A DNA stretch of 31,116 nt, taken from NCBI GenBank assembly GCA_043803805.1, contig JAZDJP010000146.1, forward strand, positions 1 through 31,116, in the 5' to 3' direction. Positions 8,254 to 16,269 of this stretch are shown here, piece by piece. Numbering within the stretch: position 1 is the stretch's first letter; every line of letters begins with the position of its first letter. Made by a program: the position numbers and the translations under genes. This DNA comes from JAZDJP01 sp043803805 (lineage in GTDB: Bacteria; Planctomycetota; JAZDJP01). Below the pieces are notes generated by a model. The model was not told the DNA's origin. It made no database searches and saw nothing but the letters and a program-made list of their open reading frames with translations.

Positions 8254-8282
8254 CCCTCCTTCGCGCAAAGCGCTTCGGAGGG
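8254..8282. repeat. Short hairpin with symmetric internal mismatch
   Basis: CCCTCC and GGAGGG enclose a 3-nt mismatch, then GCGC/GCGC pairs around AAA. It lies 24 nt before the tsaC-phosphatase start and resembles the hairpins at 9442-9492 in build. Confidence 0.45.
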
Positions 8283-8306
8283 CAGGCGGGTCGCGGGACA
8301 CGTCTT

Positions 8307-9386
8307 ATGCCCTCTCGTCTGGTCACCATCAATCCCCGGTCGTTCGAGCCTCGTGACCTCGAGGCCCCCGCGCGCGCCCTGCGGGAGGGCAAACTCGTCG
8401 CCTTCCCGACGGAAACCGTCTACGGCATCGGGGCGAACGCCGACAGCCCCGCGGCGCTGAAGCGGCTCTACGCCGTGAAGCGCCGGGAGGAGGACAAGAA
8501 GTCCACCATCCACATCGCCGACCGCGAGGACGTCCGCCGGCACGTGGCGAAAATCCCGGTCCTCGGCGACAAACTCATGAGGAAGTTCTGGCCGGGACCC
8601 CTCACCATCGTGTTCGGGAAGGGGGAGAAAAGCGTGGGACTTCGCCTCCCGGCCCACGATGTGGCGCGCCATCTCCTGCGCCTGGCCGGGGTGCCGGTCA
8701 TCGCCCCGAGCGCCAACCGCGCCGGGGAGCCGCCCCTCTGCGAGGCGAACCGGATCGCGAAGGAATTCGGGGACGAACTCGCCATGGTGGTGGATGGCGG
8801 CCCGGCGGCCCTCCGCCAGTCGTCCACCATCGTTCAAGTGACACGGTTCACCTGGGAGTATCTCCGGGAGGGCATCATCACGGAGGACATGGTCCGGAAG
8901 GCCCTGCGCCTGAGCGTTCTGTTTGTGTGCACGGGAAACAGTTGTCGAAGCCCCCTGGCCATGGCGCTGTTCCGGAAGCGTCTGGCCGCGGCCGTGCGCG
9001 TTCGGGAGGACGAACTCGCCCGCCTCGGGTATGAGGTGTCTTCGGCGGGACTCGTCGCCTTCTCCGGCGGGGAGGCGAGCGTCAACGCGCGCGTGATGGC
9101 CCGGGAGATGGGGACATCCCTGGATGAACACCAGACGAGCCCGGTCTATCCGCATCTCCTGGAGGAGGCCGATTACATCTTCTGCATGTCGGGCCACCAC
9201 CGCCGGTCGCTTCAGGAACTCGCGCCGGGGGCGAAGGGGAAGATCCGGCTACTGAATCCGGACGGCGACATCGAGGATCCCGCCGGCGGCTTCATCGAGA
9301 ACTATCGTCGGGTGACGGCGAAGATTGACCGGCATCTGGAGCGCGTGGTGGATGAGGTGATGGGGGAGCAGTTTGGCGAGTCATAA
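8307..9386 (+). CDS. Fusion of a TsaC/Sua5 (YrdC) domain with a low-molecular-weight protein phosphatase domain
   Basis: 359 aa. Residues about 12-200 form a YrdC domain, which makes threonylcarbamoyl-AMP for the t6A37 tRNA modification: FPTETVYGIGANA, WPGPLTIVF and the nucleotide-binding APSANRAGEPP are visible. The KGRP-type loop is changed to KRRE and the following NPL is not kept, so activity should be tested. Residues about 203-355 form a low-molecular-weight phosphatase: P-loop CTGNSCRS with nucleophile C208 and R214, and the general-acid Asp in EDPAGG (D324). The domains join without a linker gap. Separate tsaC and phosphatase genes are neighbours in Bacillus (ywlC, ywlE), which makes the fusion sensible, but a direct functional link is unproven. 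The ribosome binding site is weak; no clear promoter was found. Confidence 0.9.
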   Translation: MPSRLVTINPRSFEPRDLEAPARALREGKLVAFPTETVYGIGANADSPAALKRLYAVKRREEDKKSTIHIADREDVRRHVAKIPVLGDKLMRKFWPGPLTIVFGKGEKSVGLRLPAHDVARHLLRLAGVPVIAPSANRAGEPPLCEANRIAKEFGDELAMVVDGGPAALRQSSTIVQVTRFTWEYLREGIITEDMVRKALRLSVLFVCTGNSCRSPLAMALFRKRLAAAVRVREDELARLGYEVSSAGLVAFSGGEASVNARVMAREMGTSLDEHQTSPVYPHLLEEADYIFCMSGHHRRSLQELAPGAKGKIRLLNPDGDIEDPAGGFIENYRRVTAKIDRHLERVVDEVMGEQFGES

Positions 9387-9392
9387 CAAAAA

Positions 9393-9427
9393 GTGCTGAG
9401 TACTGAGTGCTGAGTTCTGAGTGCGGA
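9393..9427 (+). repeat. Degenerate heptanucleotide array, copy 2
   Basis: Five 7-nt units: GTGCTGA, GTACTGA, GTGCTGA, GTTCTGA, GTGCGGA. It starts 6 nt after the TAA of the tsaC-phosphatase gene and reads in the same direction as that gene. Inverted relative to the array at 7579-7610, with a 20-nt identical core. Confidence 0.75.
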
Positions 9428-9441
9428 TGAAATTCCGATCC

Positions 9442-9492
9442 TCCTCCGCTAAAGCTACGGAGGACCCTGCGAAGCCTCTTGGCGAAGCAGGG
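9442..9492. repeat. Two adjoining small palindromes
   Basis: TCCTCCG (9442-9448) pairs with CGGAGGA (9458-9464). Directly next, CCCTGC (9465-9470) pairs with GCAGGG (9487-9492), with a GAA/GAA mismatch and GCC/GGC inside. Same build as 8254-8282. No T-tract follows, so these are repeats more likely than terminators. Confidence 0.5.
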
Positions 9493-9500
9493 ATGGCGAA

Positions 9501-9539
9501 TTCCGAATCCGTTCGATTTGGAATCGAAGAGATTCGGAA
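9501..9539 (+). promoter_or_regulatory. Strong hairpin abutting the ribosome binding site of the zinc-ribbon membrane gene
   Basis: TTCCGAATC (9501-9509) pairs with GATTCGGAA (9531-9539). Inside, after a 2x2 mismatch, TTCGATT (9512-9518) pairs with AATCGAA (9522-9528) around TGG. That is 16 base pairs. The right arm runs directly into the G-tract used as ribosome binding site before the ATG at 9552. It could act as an operator or a translational switch, or be another repeat. Confidence 0.45.
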
Positions 9540-9551
9540 GGGGGGAAATTG

Positions 9552-10058
9552 ATGTTGGAGACATGTCCAACCTGCAAGGCCAAGGTTTTTTTCAGTACGG
9601 AGTTTTGTCCTTGTTGTCAGTGTTCACGGGTGACCGGACTGAATGCGAGTGGGGTGAGGGAAAAACCGCCTGAAGAAGAAATTGTTCTATCCCCGGCAGA
9701 ATTGGAGAAAAAAATTCAAAAAGGCAAGGTGGCGCTATTATGCATGTTTGGCATTATTGCATTGCTTGAGTTTTCAACTATTGCGTGGAAGATTTCGAAA
9801 TCCGGTTTGTCGGCCATCATTTTTTCGTCTTTCCGGGTGTTTGTCGAAGGCGCTGTCATGATTGCATTGTATAATGGTAAAGTCTGGGCACGGATTCTGT
9901 GGACAATATTTTGCGTTGCGGGTTTGATTGTTTGTTTGTCTGTAATGGTCGAGATGCCCAATCCGTGGACGATATTGATTGGCCTGTTTCTTTTGGTGAT
10001 GGTGGGATGTTTGTGGGTGCCTAATCCCGTAGCAAAATTTCTGGACTCTCAACGTTGA
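9552..10058 (+). CDS. AT-rich zinc-ribbon multi-helix membrane protein, unknown function
   Basis: 168 aa. The N-terminus has a zinc-ribbon-like Cys set: CPTC at residues 5-8 and CPCCQC at about 19-24. A short acidic/basic linker (about 35-58) leads to four likely membrane helices (about 60-77, 85-103, 111-130 and 136-152). Not recognised as a named family; zinc-ribbon-plus-transmembrane proteins of this size are common and mostly uncharacterised. The ATG at 9552 is chosen because GGGGGG lies 6 nt upstream; a TTG just before is too close. Base composition is far more AT-rich than the neighbours, suggesting transfer or relaxed selection. The upstream hairpin at 9501-9539 may control it. Downstream it faces the end of the minus-strand ppiD region. 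Confidence 0.65.
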   Translation: MLETCPTCKAKVFFSTEFCPCCQCSRVTGLNASGVREKPPEEEIVLSPAELEKKIQKGKVALLCMFGIIALLEFSTIAWKISKSGLSAIIFSSFRVFVEGAVMIALYNGKVWARILWTIFCVAGLIVCLSVMVEMPNPWTILIGLFLLVMVGCLWVPNPVAKFLDSQR

Positions 10059-10119
10059 TAACGGTTGCGATCTCCTTGATAGCGGATTACTTTTGTGGTT
10101 CCAAGTTACACTTCCGGTT

Positions 10120-10338
10120 TCATCCCTCCGCATCGAACGACTGCACGTCCGCCTGCTGGATGATCCGCGCGACGCCGTCCCGGGCGAGGTAGATCCCCGT
10201 GGACCGGATCATGCCGGCGTCCTCCCCCGGCCGTCCGGCGAGAGGGAAGGCTGTTGCCACGCCGTTCGTGTAGATGGCGCCCACGTCGGCGTCCTTAAGT
10301 GAGACGAGCCTGTCGTTGCCGGAATCGTCCTTGATATT
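10120..10338 (-). pseudogene. Coding-like remnant or unstarted small reading frame downstream of ppiD
   Basis: An open minus-strand frame of about 72 codons ends with TGA at 10122-10120 and begins around the ppiD stop, where it merges into an overlapping frame with no credible start or ribosome binding site. Third codon positions are almost all G or C, as in the real genes here, and the peptide (LVSLKDADVGAIYTNG, later GMIRSTGIYLARDG) looks protein-like. I do not recognise it. It may be the tail of a decayed gene, or a gene entered by coupling from ppiD. Confidence 0.35.
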
Positions 10339-12026
10339 CAGCGTTGCTGGCGGCTGTCTTCCGGCGGGGTGAAGTTGCGGATGCGGGATTGGATCTCGCC
10401 GCTCCAGCCGGAATTCCAGGTGCCCCGGACGATGTAGTCCAGCCGCCGCTTCGCCATCTCCGCGTCTTCCGGTTTTGGAGAGGTCGCGGTCGTCTGCCGG
10501 TCAATAACCTCGATGATGTAGAAGGCGTTGTTTTCCAGAAGGGGCTCGCTCGGCTTCCCGGGGTCGAGTGAGAATGCCTTGTCGGCGACGGACGGCAGGG
10601 ACCCCAGCCCCGGGATGGATTCCTGGCGTTTGAAGGGCGTTGTCTCGCCCTGTTTCGGGACGTCCTTTTTCTCCTCGATGAGGCGGGAGACGTACGGGCC
10701 GAACCCGGTCTTCCTGATTTCGTCGGCGGCCGTCCGCGCGGCGTTCCCGGCCAGTTCCATCGCCATCCGGTCAGCGACGATATCGCGCACCCTGTCGCGG
10801 ACCTCATCCAGTTTCGGGACGACGGGCTCCTTGCGTTCCTCGGCGAGGAAGAGGAGAAACCGGTCGGGGGCTTTGATGATCGTGCTCAAATCGCCTTTTG
10901 CCAGGGCGACCAGCTGGCGGCCGATCTCCGGGGAGGCGCCCTCGATCTCCTGGGCCGTGTCGTCCGCGGCGAAGAAATTGGTGGAACGGTATTTTGCCCC
11001 GTATTGCCCGGCGAGGGATTTCAGGGAGGGAACGGGCTCCGTCTCGATGCGGTCGGCGGCGATTTTGCGGAGGGTCCCCTTCGCCAGGTTCAGCGCCTTA
11101 TCGTCCCGGAGTTTCGTCTCGATCTCGGCCTTCACCGTTTCGAAGGGGCGGTATTCGGGTTTGGGTTCCTCCTTCTTGTCCGTGTTGTCCTTCTTTTCCG
11201 CGTCATCCTTCTTTACGGGCGTATCCGTCTTGTCCCCGGCCTTCTCGTCCTTCTTGTAGGATTCCTTGTGAGCGTCGTAGTAATCCTTGAGATCCTTCTC
11301 GGGGATGGTGATGGCGGCCTTGATGTCATCGGGTCGGACCCATACGGCCTCGCCCCGGACCTTCTCGGCGGTTTTGAACTCGGCGGCATGTTCCTTGAAA
11401 TGCGTCTCGAGATCCTTGTCGGTGACGACCGCGGCCTTTTTGAAGTCGGCCTTGTTGAAGGCGAGGTGGCGGATCCGGACGGCCTCCGACTCGAGGACTT
11501 GCCGGTCGGCGGCCGCGAGGGTCGAGACGCGCGGCGTGTCCAGGACGTACCCCTGCAGTTTCCGGACGAGGAGCCCCTCGGCAAGCGTCTCCTCGAGTTG
11601 GGCGGGGGTGATGAAGAGCTTCCGATCCTCCAGGACCTTCCGGTAGATGTCGGGGGTAAGTTCCTCCGTCCGGAAAAGGCGTTTCAGCTCGGCGACGACC
11701 TCATCGGGGGTCACGGCAAGTCCGGCGGCCTTCGCCTCGGACAGGAGCGCCAGGGCCCCCAGGACCGTCATATCGTCCACCTCGCCGGCGTTGAAGCGCA
11801 TACGGGGATGGCTGTATCGGATTTTCCGTTCGATGGCCCATCGGTGTTTCATGTCGACAAAACGCGACTCGGAGACGGATTCACTCCCGATGACCGCCAC
11901 GGTCCTGCTCCGGCGGAATGACCCGGTGGGATCGAAGAATCCGAAGAGGATAAACGTGCTTCCGGCGAACACAATGATGAACCACAGAAGTTTTCTCGCC
12001 TGCCGGCGGAAGAATGTGAAGATCAT
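10338..12026 (-). CDS. SurA/PpiD-type periplasmic peptidyl-prolyl isomerase / chaperone
   Basis: 562 aa, membrane-anchored foldase for outer-membrane or secreted proteins. A basic start (FFRRQARK) is followed by one helix (about 13-31, LLWFIIVFAGSTFILFGFF) that anchors the protein with its bulk in the periplasm. Next come a SurA_N-type helical region, a lysine/aspartate-rich low-complexity insert at about 240-290 (KKDDAEKKDNTDKKEE), and a C-terminal parvulin-like part with AFSLDPGKPSEP and AFYIIEVIDR (about 485-520). The family often ends this way. Parvulin catalytic residues are hard to confirm by eye, so it may act only as a chaperone. The start at 12026 has no Shine-Dalgarno; a TATGAT box lies 8 nt upstream. 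Transcribed divergently from nusA. PpiD versus a SurA-like relative is unresolved. Confidence 0.8.
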   Translation of the reverse strand: MIFTFFRRQARKLLWFIIVFAGSTFILFGFFDPTGSFRRSRTVAVIGSESVSESRFVDMKHRWAIERKIRYSHPRMRFNAGEVDDMTVLGALALLSEAKAAGLAVTPDEVVAELKRLFRTEELTPDIYRKVLEDRKLFITPAQLEETLAEGLLVRKLQGYVLDTPRVSTLAAADRQVLESEAVRIRHLAFNKADFKKAAVVTDKDLETHFKEHAAEFKTAEKVRGEAVWVRPDDIKAAITIPEKDLKDYYDAHKESYKKDEKAGDKTDTPVKKDDAEKKDNTDKKEEPKPEYRPFETVKAEIETKLRDDKALNLAKGTLRKIAADRIETEPVPSLKSLAGQYGAKYRSTNFFAADDTAQEIEGASPEIGRQLVALAKGDLSTIIKAPDRFLLFLAEERKEPVVPKLDEVRDRVRDIVADRMAMELAGNAARTAADEIRKTGFGPYVSRLIEEKKDVPKQGETTPFKRQESIPGLGSLPSVADKAFSLDPGKPSEPLLENNAFYIIEVIDRQTTATSPKPEDAEMAKRRLDYIVRGTWNSGWSGEIQSRIRNFTPPEDSRQQR

Positions 12027-12034
12027 GGCGGCGA

Positions 12035-12062
12035 ATCATACCGCGCCCCGGAAAAAATGCAA
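12035..12062 (-). promoter_or_regulatory. Probable leaderless promoter of the SurA/PpiD-type gene
   Basis: On the minus strand TTGCAT (12062-12057), a 16-nt spacer and TATGAT (12040-12035). Only 8 nt separate the -10 box from the ATG. The -35 box is weak (TTG only), the -10 box good. Confidence 0.45.
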
Positions 12063-12110
12063 GCCCCCGTTCGCGCGGAGCCCGGGTCAGGGGCCGGGGG
12101 GTGAATTGCC

Positions 12111-12138
12111 TTGACGCCTTCCGAGGGTGGGATATACT
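12111..12138 (+). promoter_or_regulatory. sigma70-type promoter of nusA-infB
   Basis: TTGACG at 12111-12116, a 16-nt spacer and TATACT at 12133-12138, about 31 nt before the nusA ATG. Divergent from the ppiD promoter. Confidence 0.65.
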
Positions 12139-12169
12139 GACCCATCCGCGTTTTGGGACGGAAAATGGC

Positions 12170-13534
12170 ATGAACGGCGAACTTCTGCGCATCATTGACA
12201 GCATCCACCGGGAGAAGGATATCGACAAGGAGGTCCTTTTCCAGGGGTTGGAGGAGGCCCTTTCCTCCGCCGTCCGGAAGCATTTCAACCTGAAAGACAA
12301 CGTTTTCATCACGATCAACCGCGAGGACGGGCATCTGGAGACCCCGGCGGGCATTCCGAAGATTGATCCCCTGACGCTCGGGCGCATCGCGGCCCAGACC
12401 GCCAAGCAGGTCATCATCCAGAAGATCCGCGAGGCGGAGAGGGATGTCGTTTTCGTGGATTACGAAACGCGTCTCAAGACCCTCGTAAACGGCACGGTCC
12501 TCCGGTTCGAGGGATCCACCCTCATCGTCAATCTCGGCCGGACGGAAGGCGTCCTTCCCCGGAGCGAGCAGGTCCCGGGCGAGACCTACCGGCCCGGGGA
12601 GCGGCTGCGGGCCATCGTCGTTGATGTCCGCAAGAAGGGGCAGAAGGTGGAGATCATCCTGTCCCGTAGCCATCCGGATTTTGTCCGGCGTCTCTTCGAG
12701 ATGGAGATTCCCGAGGTCTCCGAGAAGGTGGTGGAAATCAATCATCTCGTTCGCGAGCCGGGCTTCCGGACGAAAGTGGCCGTTTCCTCCGGCGACAGCC
12801 GTGTGGATTGCGTGGGGGCCTGCGTGGGTGTCCGCGGCAGTCGCATTAAAAACATCGTCCAGGAACTCAACGGTGAGAAGATCGACATCATCCGCTGGAG
12901 CAACGACATCGAGGAACTCATCACCAACGCCCTTCGACCGGCGGAAATCCAGGGGCTTACCCTCGACAGCGCGGCCAAGCGCGTCGTGGTGAAAATGGCC
13001 GACGACCAGTTGTCGCTGGCCATCGGGAAGAAGGGGCACAACGTGCGGCTCGCCTCTCGACTTTGCGGCTGGGATATCAATGTGGGCGGCGCCCGCGAGG
13101 CGGCCGAGAAACTGATGTCGCGCATCGGGGCCGAGGAGCCCGTCCCGGAGGCCGGCGACGCGCTCATGAAGGTCCTTTACGATGCCGGATACACCGATCT
13201 TCAGAAGCTGGCCGCGGCGAAGGTGGAGGATCTGGTGAAGATCGAGGGGGTGGACGAGGCGAAGGCCGCCACGCTCATCGAGCAGGCCCGCCAGGCGGTC
13301 GAACGGGCGCAGGGCGCCCCCACGGGGGCGGCGCCGTTGCCGGCCGGGGGGGTGGTCCCGGCGGTGGAAGCCCTGGCGGCCGGGTCCGATGCCGTCGCCG
13401 GTGGCGTCCCGGCGGCATCCGGAGACGCGGCGGCGCCGGCCTCCGGGGATGTCCCTGCCGTGGGGGAACATCCGGTGGAAGACAAGTTGGCTGGGCCGCC
13501 CGCGGAGGGTGGCGCCGCGCCGTCCGCCAAGTAG
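12170..13534 (+). CDS. nusA: Transcription termination/antitermination factor NusA
   Basis: RNA polymerase-binding elongation factor affecting pausing, termination and antitermination. 454 aa. The N-terminal domain begins MNGELLRIIDSIHREKDIDK, the family signature, which fixes the start at 12170; the frame is open a little further but would include the promoter. S1 domain about 131-200 (NGTVLRFEGSTLIVNLG), KH domains about 200-345 (GACVGVRGSRIKNI and SLAIGKKGHNVRLA), and a helix-hairpin-helix-like segment at about 345-385 (LVKIEGVDEAKA). The last 70 or so residues are a low-complexity Ala/Gly/Pro/Val tail with no recognised domain. rimP, the usual upstream neighbour, is absent. infB follows after 104 bp without ylxR between. 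Confidence 0.95.
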   Translation: MNGELLRIIDSIHREKDIDKEVLFQGLEEALSSAVRKHFNLKDNVFITINREDGHLETPAGIPKIDPLTLGRIAAQTAKQVIIQKIREAERDVVFVDYETRLKTLVNGTVLRFEGSTLIVNLGRTEGVLPRSEQVPGETYRPGERLRAIVVDVRKKGQKVEIILSRSHPDFVRRLFEMEIPEVSEKVVEINHLVREPGFRTKVAVSSGDSRVDCVGACVGVRGSRIKNIVQELNGEKIDIIRWSNDIEELITNALRPAEIQGLTLDSAAKRVVVKMADDQLSLAIGKKGHNVRLASRLCGWDINVGGAREAAEKLMSRIGAEEPVPEAGDALMKVLYDAGYTDLQKLAAAKVEDLVKIEGVDEAKAATLIEQARQAVERAQGAPTGAAPLPAGGVVPAVEALAAGSDAVAGGVPAASGDAAAPASGDVPAVGEHPVEDKLAGPPAEGGAAPSAK

Positions 13535-13638
13535 CGCGGCGGACGGAATCTGAACGGCGGGATGATCCCTCCACGCCGGAACGGCCGCGGAGGGTTTCGC
13601 GTTTGATGACGGCGCACGAGCCGTCTCGAGGAATGCTT

Positions 13639-16170
13639 ATGATGGTCCGGGTGTTTGAACTCGCCAGGGAGCTGGGGATACCGAGCAAGGCGCTCCTGGA
13701 TGCCTGTCAGGCGGCGGGCATCTCCGCGAAAAACCACATGACCGCCCTGGCCGGCGATGATGCCGAGTCCCTTCGCAGGAAACTTGGCGGATCCGCCGCC
13801 CCGATGTCCGCAACGTCGGTCGCGCCCGTTGCCCGGCCCGGCCCGGTCCCGGCGCGTCCGGAGTCGCCCCAGGTGGTGAAGCTCCCGTTCCGTCCCGGGG
13901 CGCCGATTCCCGTGGCGAGGAGGGTGGTCCTTCCCTTGCGTCCGGGGGGTGGCCGGCCTTTGCCGCCGCCGGTGCCGCTTGCGCCGCCACCCGCGGCGCC
14001 GAAGTTGGTGGAACCGTCGCCCGTCGCCCCGTCCCCGGGCGTCGAACCGCCCGCCGCCGCGCCGGCGGGAAAACCCAAGATGTCCGAGGAGGCCCTCGCC
14101 GAGAAACTGCGGGCGCTTCTTCTCTCCTCCCCGCCGAAGCCCAAGCCCGTGACGTTGCCGCCGTCGGCGAAGGTGAAGCCCATCCTGGGCCCTGCGAAAG
14201 CGGTCCTGGGGAAGGTCCCGGGCGAGAAACCCGCGGCGCCCGTGGATGAGCCGCCTCCCCCGGACGACGTCGGGAAGGTCATTGCCTCCTACGAGAAGAT
14301 TATCGAGCGCGCCAAGACGGAGAAACCCGGTCGCCGCCGCGTGGTGAAGGAGCGCCGGGAGGAGAAGTCCGAGGCGGTCGCGCCGGACGGCGGCACGAAT
14401 ATCTTCGAGGTCCGTTTCCCCATCACGGTCAAGGATCTCTCGGCGGCCATCGGCATCCGCGCCTCGGAGCTCATCCGGGTACTCTTCGAAACCAAGATGC
14501 CGCTGACCATCAACGATCCTGTTCCGGAGCCGGCCCTGCCGGTCATCGAAAAGGCCTTTGCCATCCAGATCGTGATTCGGCGGACGAAGGACATCGAGGA
14601 TGAGATCCTTGTCACGGACACCCCGGACCGGCCCGAGGACCTCGTGCCCCGCGCGCCGGTCGTGACGTTCCTCGGACATGTCGACCACGGCAAGACATCG
14701 CTTCTCGATCGCATCCGGAAGACCAGCGTTCAGAAGGGCGAGGCGGGCGGCATCACCCAGCACATCGGGGCCTACCGCGTGGACACCGACAAGAGCCATG
14801 TGGTGTTTCTGGACACCCCCGGTCACGAGGCCTTTACGGCCATGCGGGCCCGCGGGGCGAGCGTCACGGACGTGGTGGTGCTCGTCGTGGCGGCGGACGA
14901 CGGCGTGGCGCCCCAGACCATCGAGGCGATCAACCACGCCCGCGCGGCCGGGGTGCCCATCGTCGTCGCCATCAACAAGATGGACAAGCCCGGCGTTTCC
15001 GCCAACCAGGTGAAGCAGCAGCTCCTGGGGCATGAACTCGTGTGGGAGGAGTGGGGCGGGAAGACCGTCTGCGTCGAGCTCTCGGCCCTCACCGGCCAGG
15101 GGGTGGACAAGCTTTTGGAGATGCTCTCTCTTGAAAGTGAGCTGCTTGAAATCAAGGCGAACCCGAAAAAGCCCGCGCGCGGAACGGTCCTTGAAGCGTC
15201 CCTCTCCGGCGGCCGCGGGGTTCTTGCGACCGTTCTGGTCCAGGATGGGACGCTGAGGCGCGGGGACGCGATCCTGGCGGGCACGGCCTACGGCCGCGTC
15301 CGGGCCATCTACAACGATCGCGGAGGGGCCCTGAAGGAGGCCGGTCCGTCCATGCCGGTGGTCCTGACGGGGTTGAGCGGGATTCCCGAGGCGGGGGATA
15401 CCTTCCAGGTGATGGGAGATCTTTCCCGGGCGAAGGCCATTGCCGAGGAGCGTTTCCAGAAGATCCGTCAGAAGACGATGGTGGAGCGCCGTCACGTCAC
15501 CCTTGAGAATCTCTATTCGAGCATCGCCCAGGGGAAGGTGAAGGAACTGCGTTTGGTGGTGAAGGCGGACGTCCAGGGATCCTTGGAGGTGTTGATGCAG
15601 GCCCTGCCGGGGCTTTCCACTCCCGAGGTCAAGGTGACCATCCTGCACTCCGGCGTGGGCGGCATCAACGAGTCGGACGTTGTTCTGGCCGACGCCTCCG
15701 ATGCCATCATCATCGGGTTCCATGTTGTGGCGGAGGACAGCGCGCGGGTCGTCGCCCAGGAACGCGGGGTCGATGTGCGGCTCTATCAGGTCATCTACAA
15801 TGCCACGAAGGAGATCAAGGCGGCCCAGCAGGGAATGCTGGATCCCGAGAAGAAGGAGCAGGTCCGCGGCCATGTCCTGGTCCGCCAGATCTTCAAGGTG
15901 TCAAAGGTGGGAACGGTGGCCGGCTGTTTCGTGAAGGACGGCTCCGTCACCCGCAAGTGCCAGATTCGCGTCATCCGCGACAGCACGGTCATCTACACGG
16001 GCGCCATCGCGACCCTGAGGCGTTTCAAGGACGATGTCACGGAGGTGAAGGAGGGATTGGAGTGCGGCATCCGCATCGAGAAGTTCGACGACCTCAAGGA
16101 GGGCGATGTCTTCGAGGCGTTCGAGGTGGTCGAGGTGGAGCGCAAGGTCGGTGAGGCGGCGAATTCCTAG
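13639..16170 (+). CDS. infB: Translation initiation factor IF-2
   Basis: GTPase that brings initiator tRNA to the 30S subunit and promotes subunit joining. 843 aa. The N-terminal IF2_N motif (VFELARELGIPSKALLDAC) is followed by a Pro/Ala/Val-rich low-complexity linker at about 55-235. The GTPase has G1 GHVDHGKTS at 346-354, GGITQHIGAY, DTPGHEAF, NKMDKP and the SAL segment. Domains II-IV follow, ending in the C-terminal IF2 beta barrel (VGTVAGCFVKDG). Three in-frame ATGs cluster at 13633, 13639 and 13642; GAGGA at 13628-13632 is best placed for 13639. The frame is open far upstream inside nusA, which is a high-GC shadow. It precedes ylxP and rbfA. Confidence 0.96.
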   Translation: MMVRVFELARELGIPSKALLDACQAAGISAKNHMTALAGDDAESLRRKLGGSAAPMSATSVAPVARPGPVPARPESPQVVKLPFRPGAPIPVARRVVLPLRPGGGRPLPPPVPLAPPPAAPKLVEPSPVAPSPGVEPPAAAPAGKPKMSEEALAEKLRALLLSSPPKPKPVTLPPSAKVKPILGPAKAVLGKVPGEKPAAPVDEPPPPDDVGKVIASYEKIIERAKTEKPGRRRVVKERREEKSEAVAPDGGTNIFEVRFPITVKDLSAAIGIRASELIRVLFETKMPLTINDPVPEPALPVIEKAFAIQIVIRRTKDIEDEILVTDTPDRPEDLVPRAPVVTFLGHVDHGKTSLLDRIRKTSVQKGEAGGITQHIGAYRVDTDKSHVVFLDTPGHEAFTAMRARGASVTDVVVLVVAADDGVAPQTIEAINHARAAGVPIVVAINKMDKPGVSANQVKQQLLGHELVWEEWGGKTVCVELSALTGQGVDKLLEMLSLESELLEIKANPKKPARGTVLEASLSGGRGVLATVLVQDGTLRRGDAILAGTAYGRVRAIYNDRGGALKEAGPSMPVVLTGLSGIPEAGDTFQVMGDLSRAKAIAEERFQKIRQKTMVERRHVTLENLYSSIAQGKVKELRLVVKADVQGSLEVLMQALPGLSTPEVKVTILHSGVGGINESDVVLADASDAIIIGFHVVAEDSARVVAQERGVDVRLYQVIYNATKEIKAAQQGMLDPEKKEQVRGHVLVRQIFKVSKVGTVAGCFVKDGSVTRKCQIRVIRDSTVIYTGAIATLRRFKDDVTEVKEGLECGIRIEKFDDLKEGDVFEAFEVVEVERKVGEAANS

Positions 16171-16269
16171 CGCCGTCGGACGGATCGCGCCGGCGGAGGA
16201 TCGGTTTCGCCGGGGAATCGGGGGGATCGGCCCCCGGATCGGCGGCGTCAATTCGCGTGTGATGACCCC

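Noticed and set aside
7996..8301. 101-codon frame across the 153-bp palindrome
   Set aside because: It is mostly the palindrome read through; such frames are often annotated as hypothetical proteins but lack a ribosome binding site here.
12101..12169. ATG at 12101 as NusA start
   Set aside because: It would put the -35 and -10 boxes inside the gene and add residues absent from the family.
13535..13632. Missing ylxR gene between nusA and infB
   Set aside because: The 104-bp gap is too short for ylxR and shows only a CCCTCC/GGAGGG hairpin.
13201..15873. 890-codon open frame antisense to nusA and infB
   Set aside because: The plus strand has all IF-2 GTPase motifs; the antisense frame is compositional.
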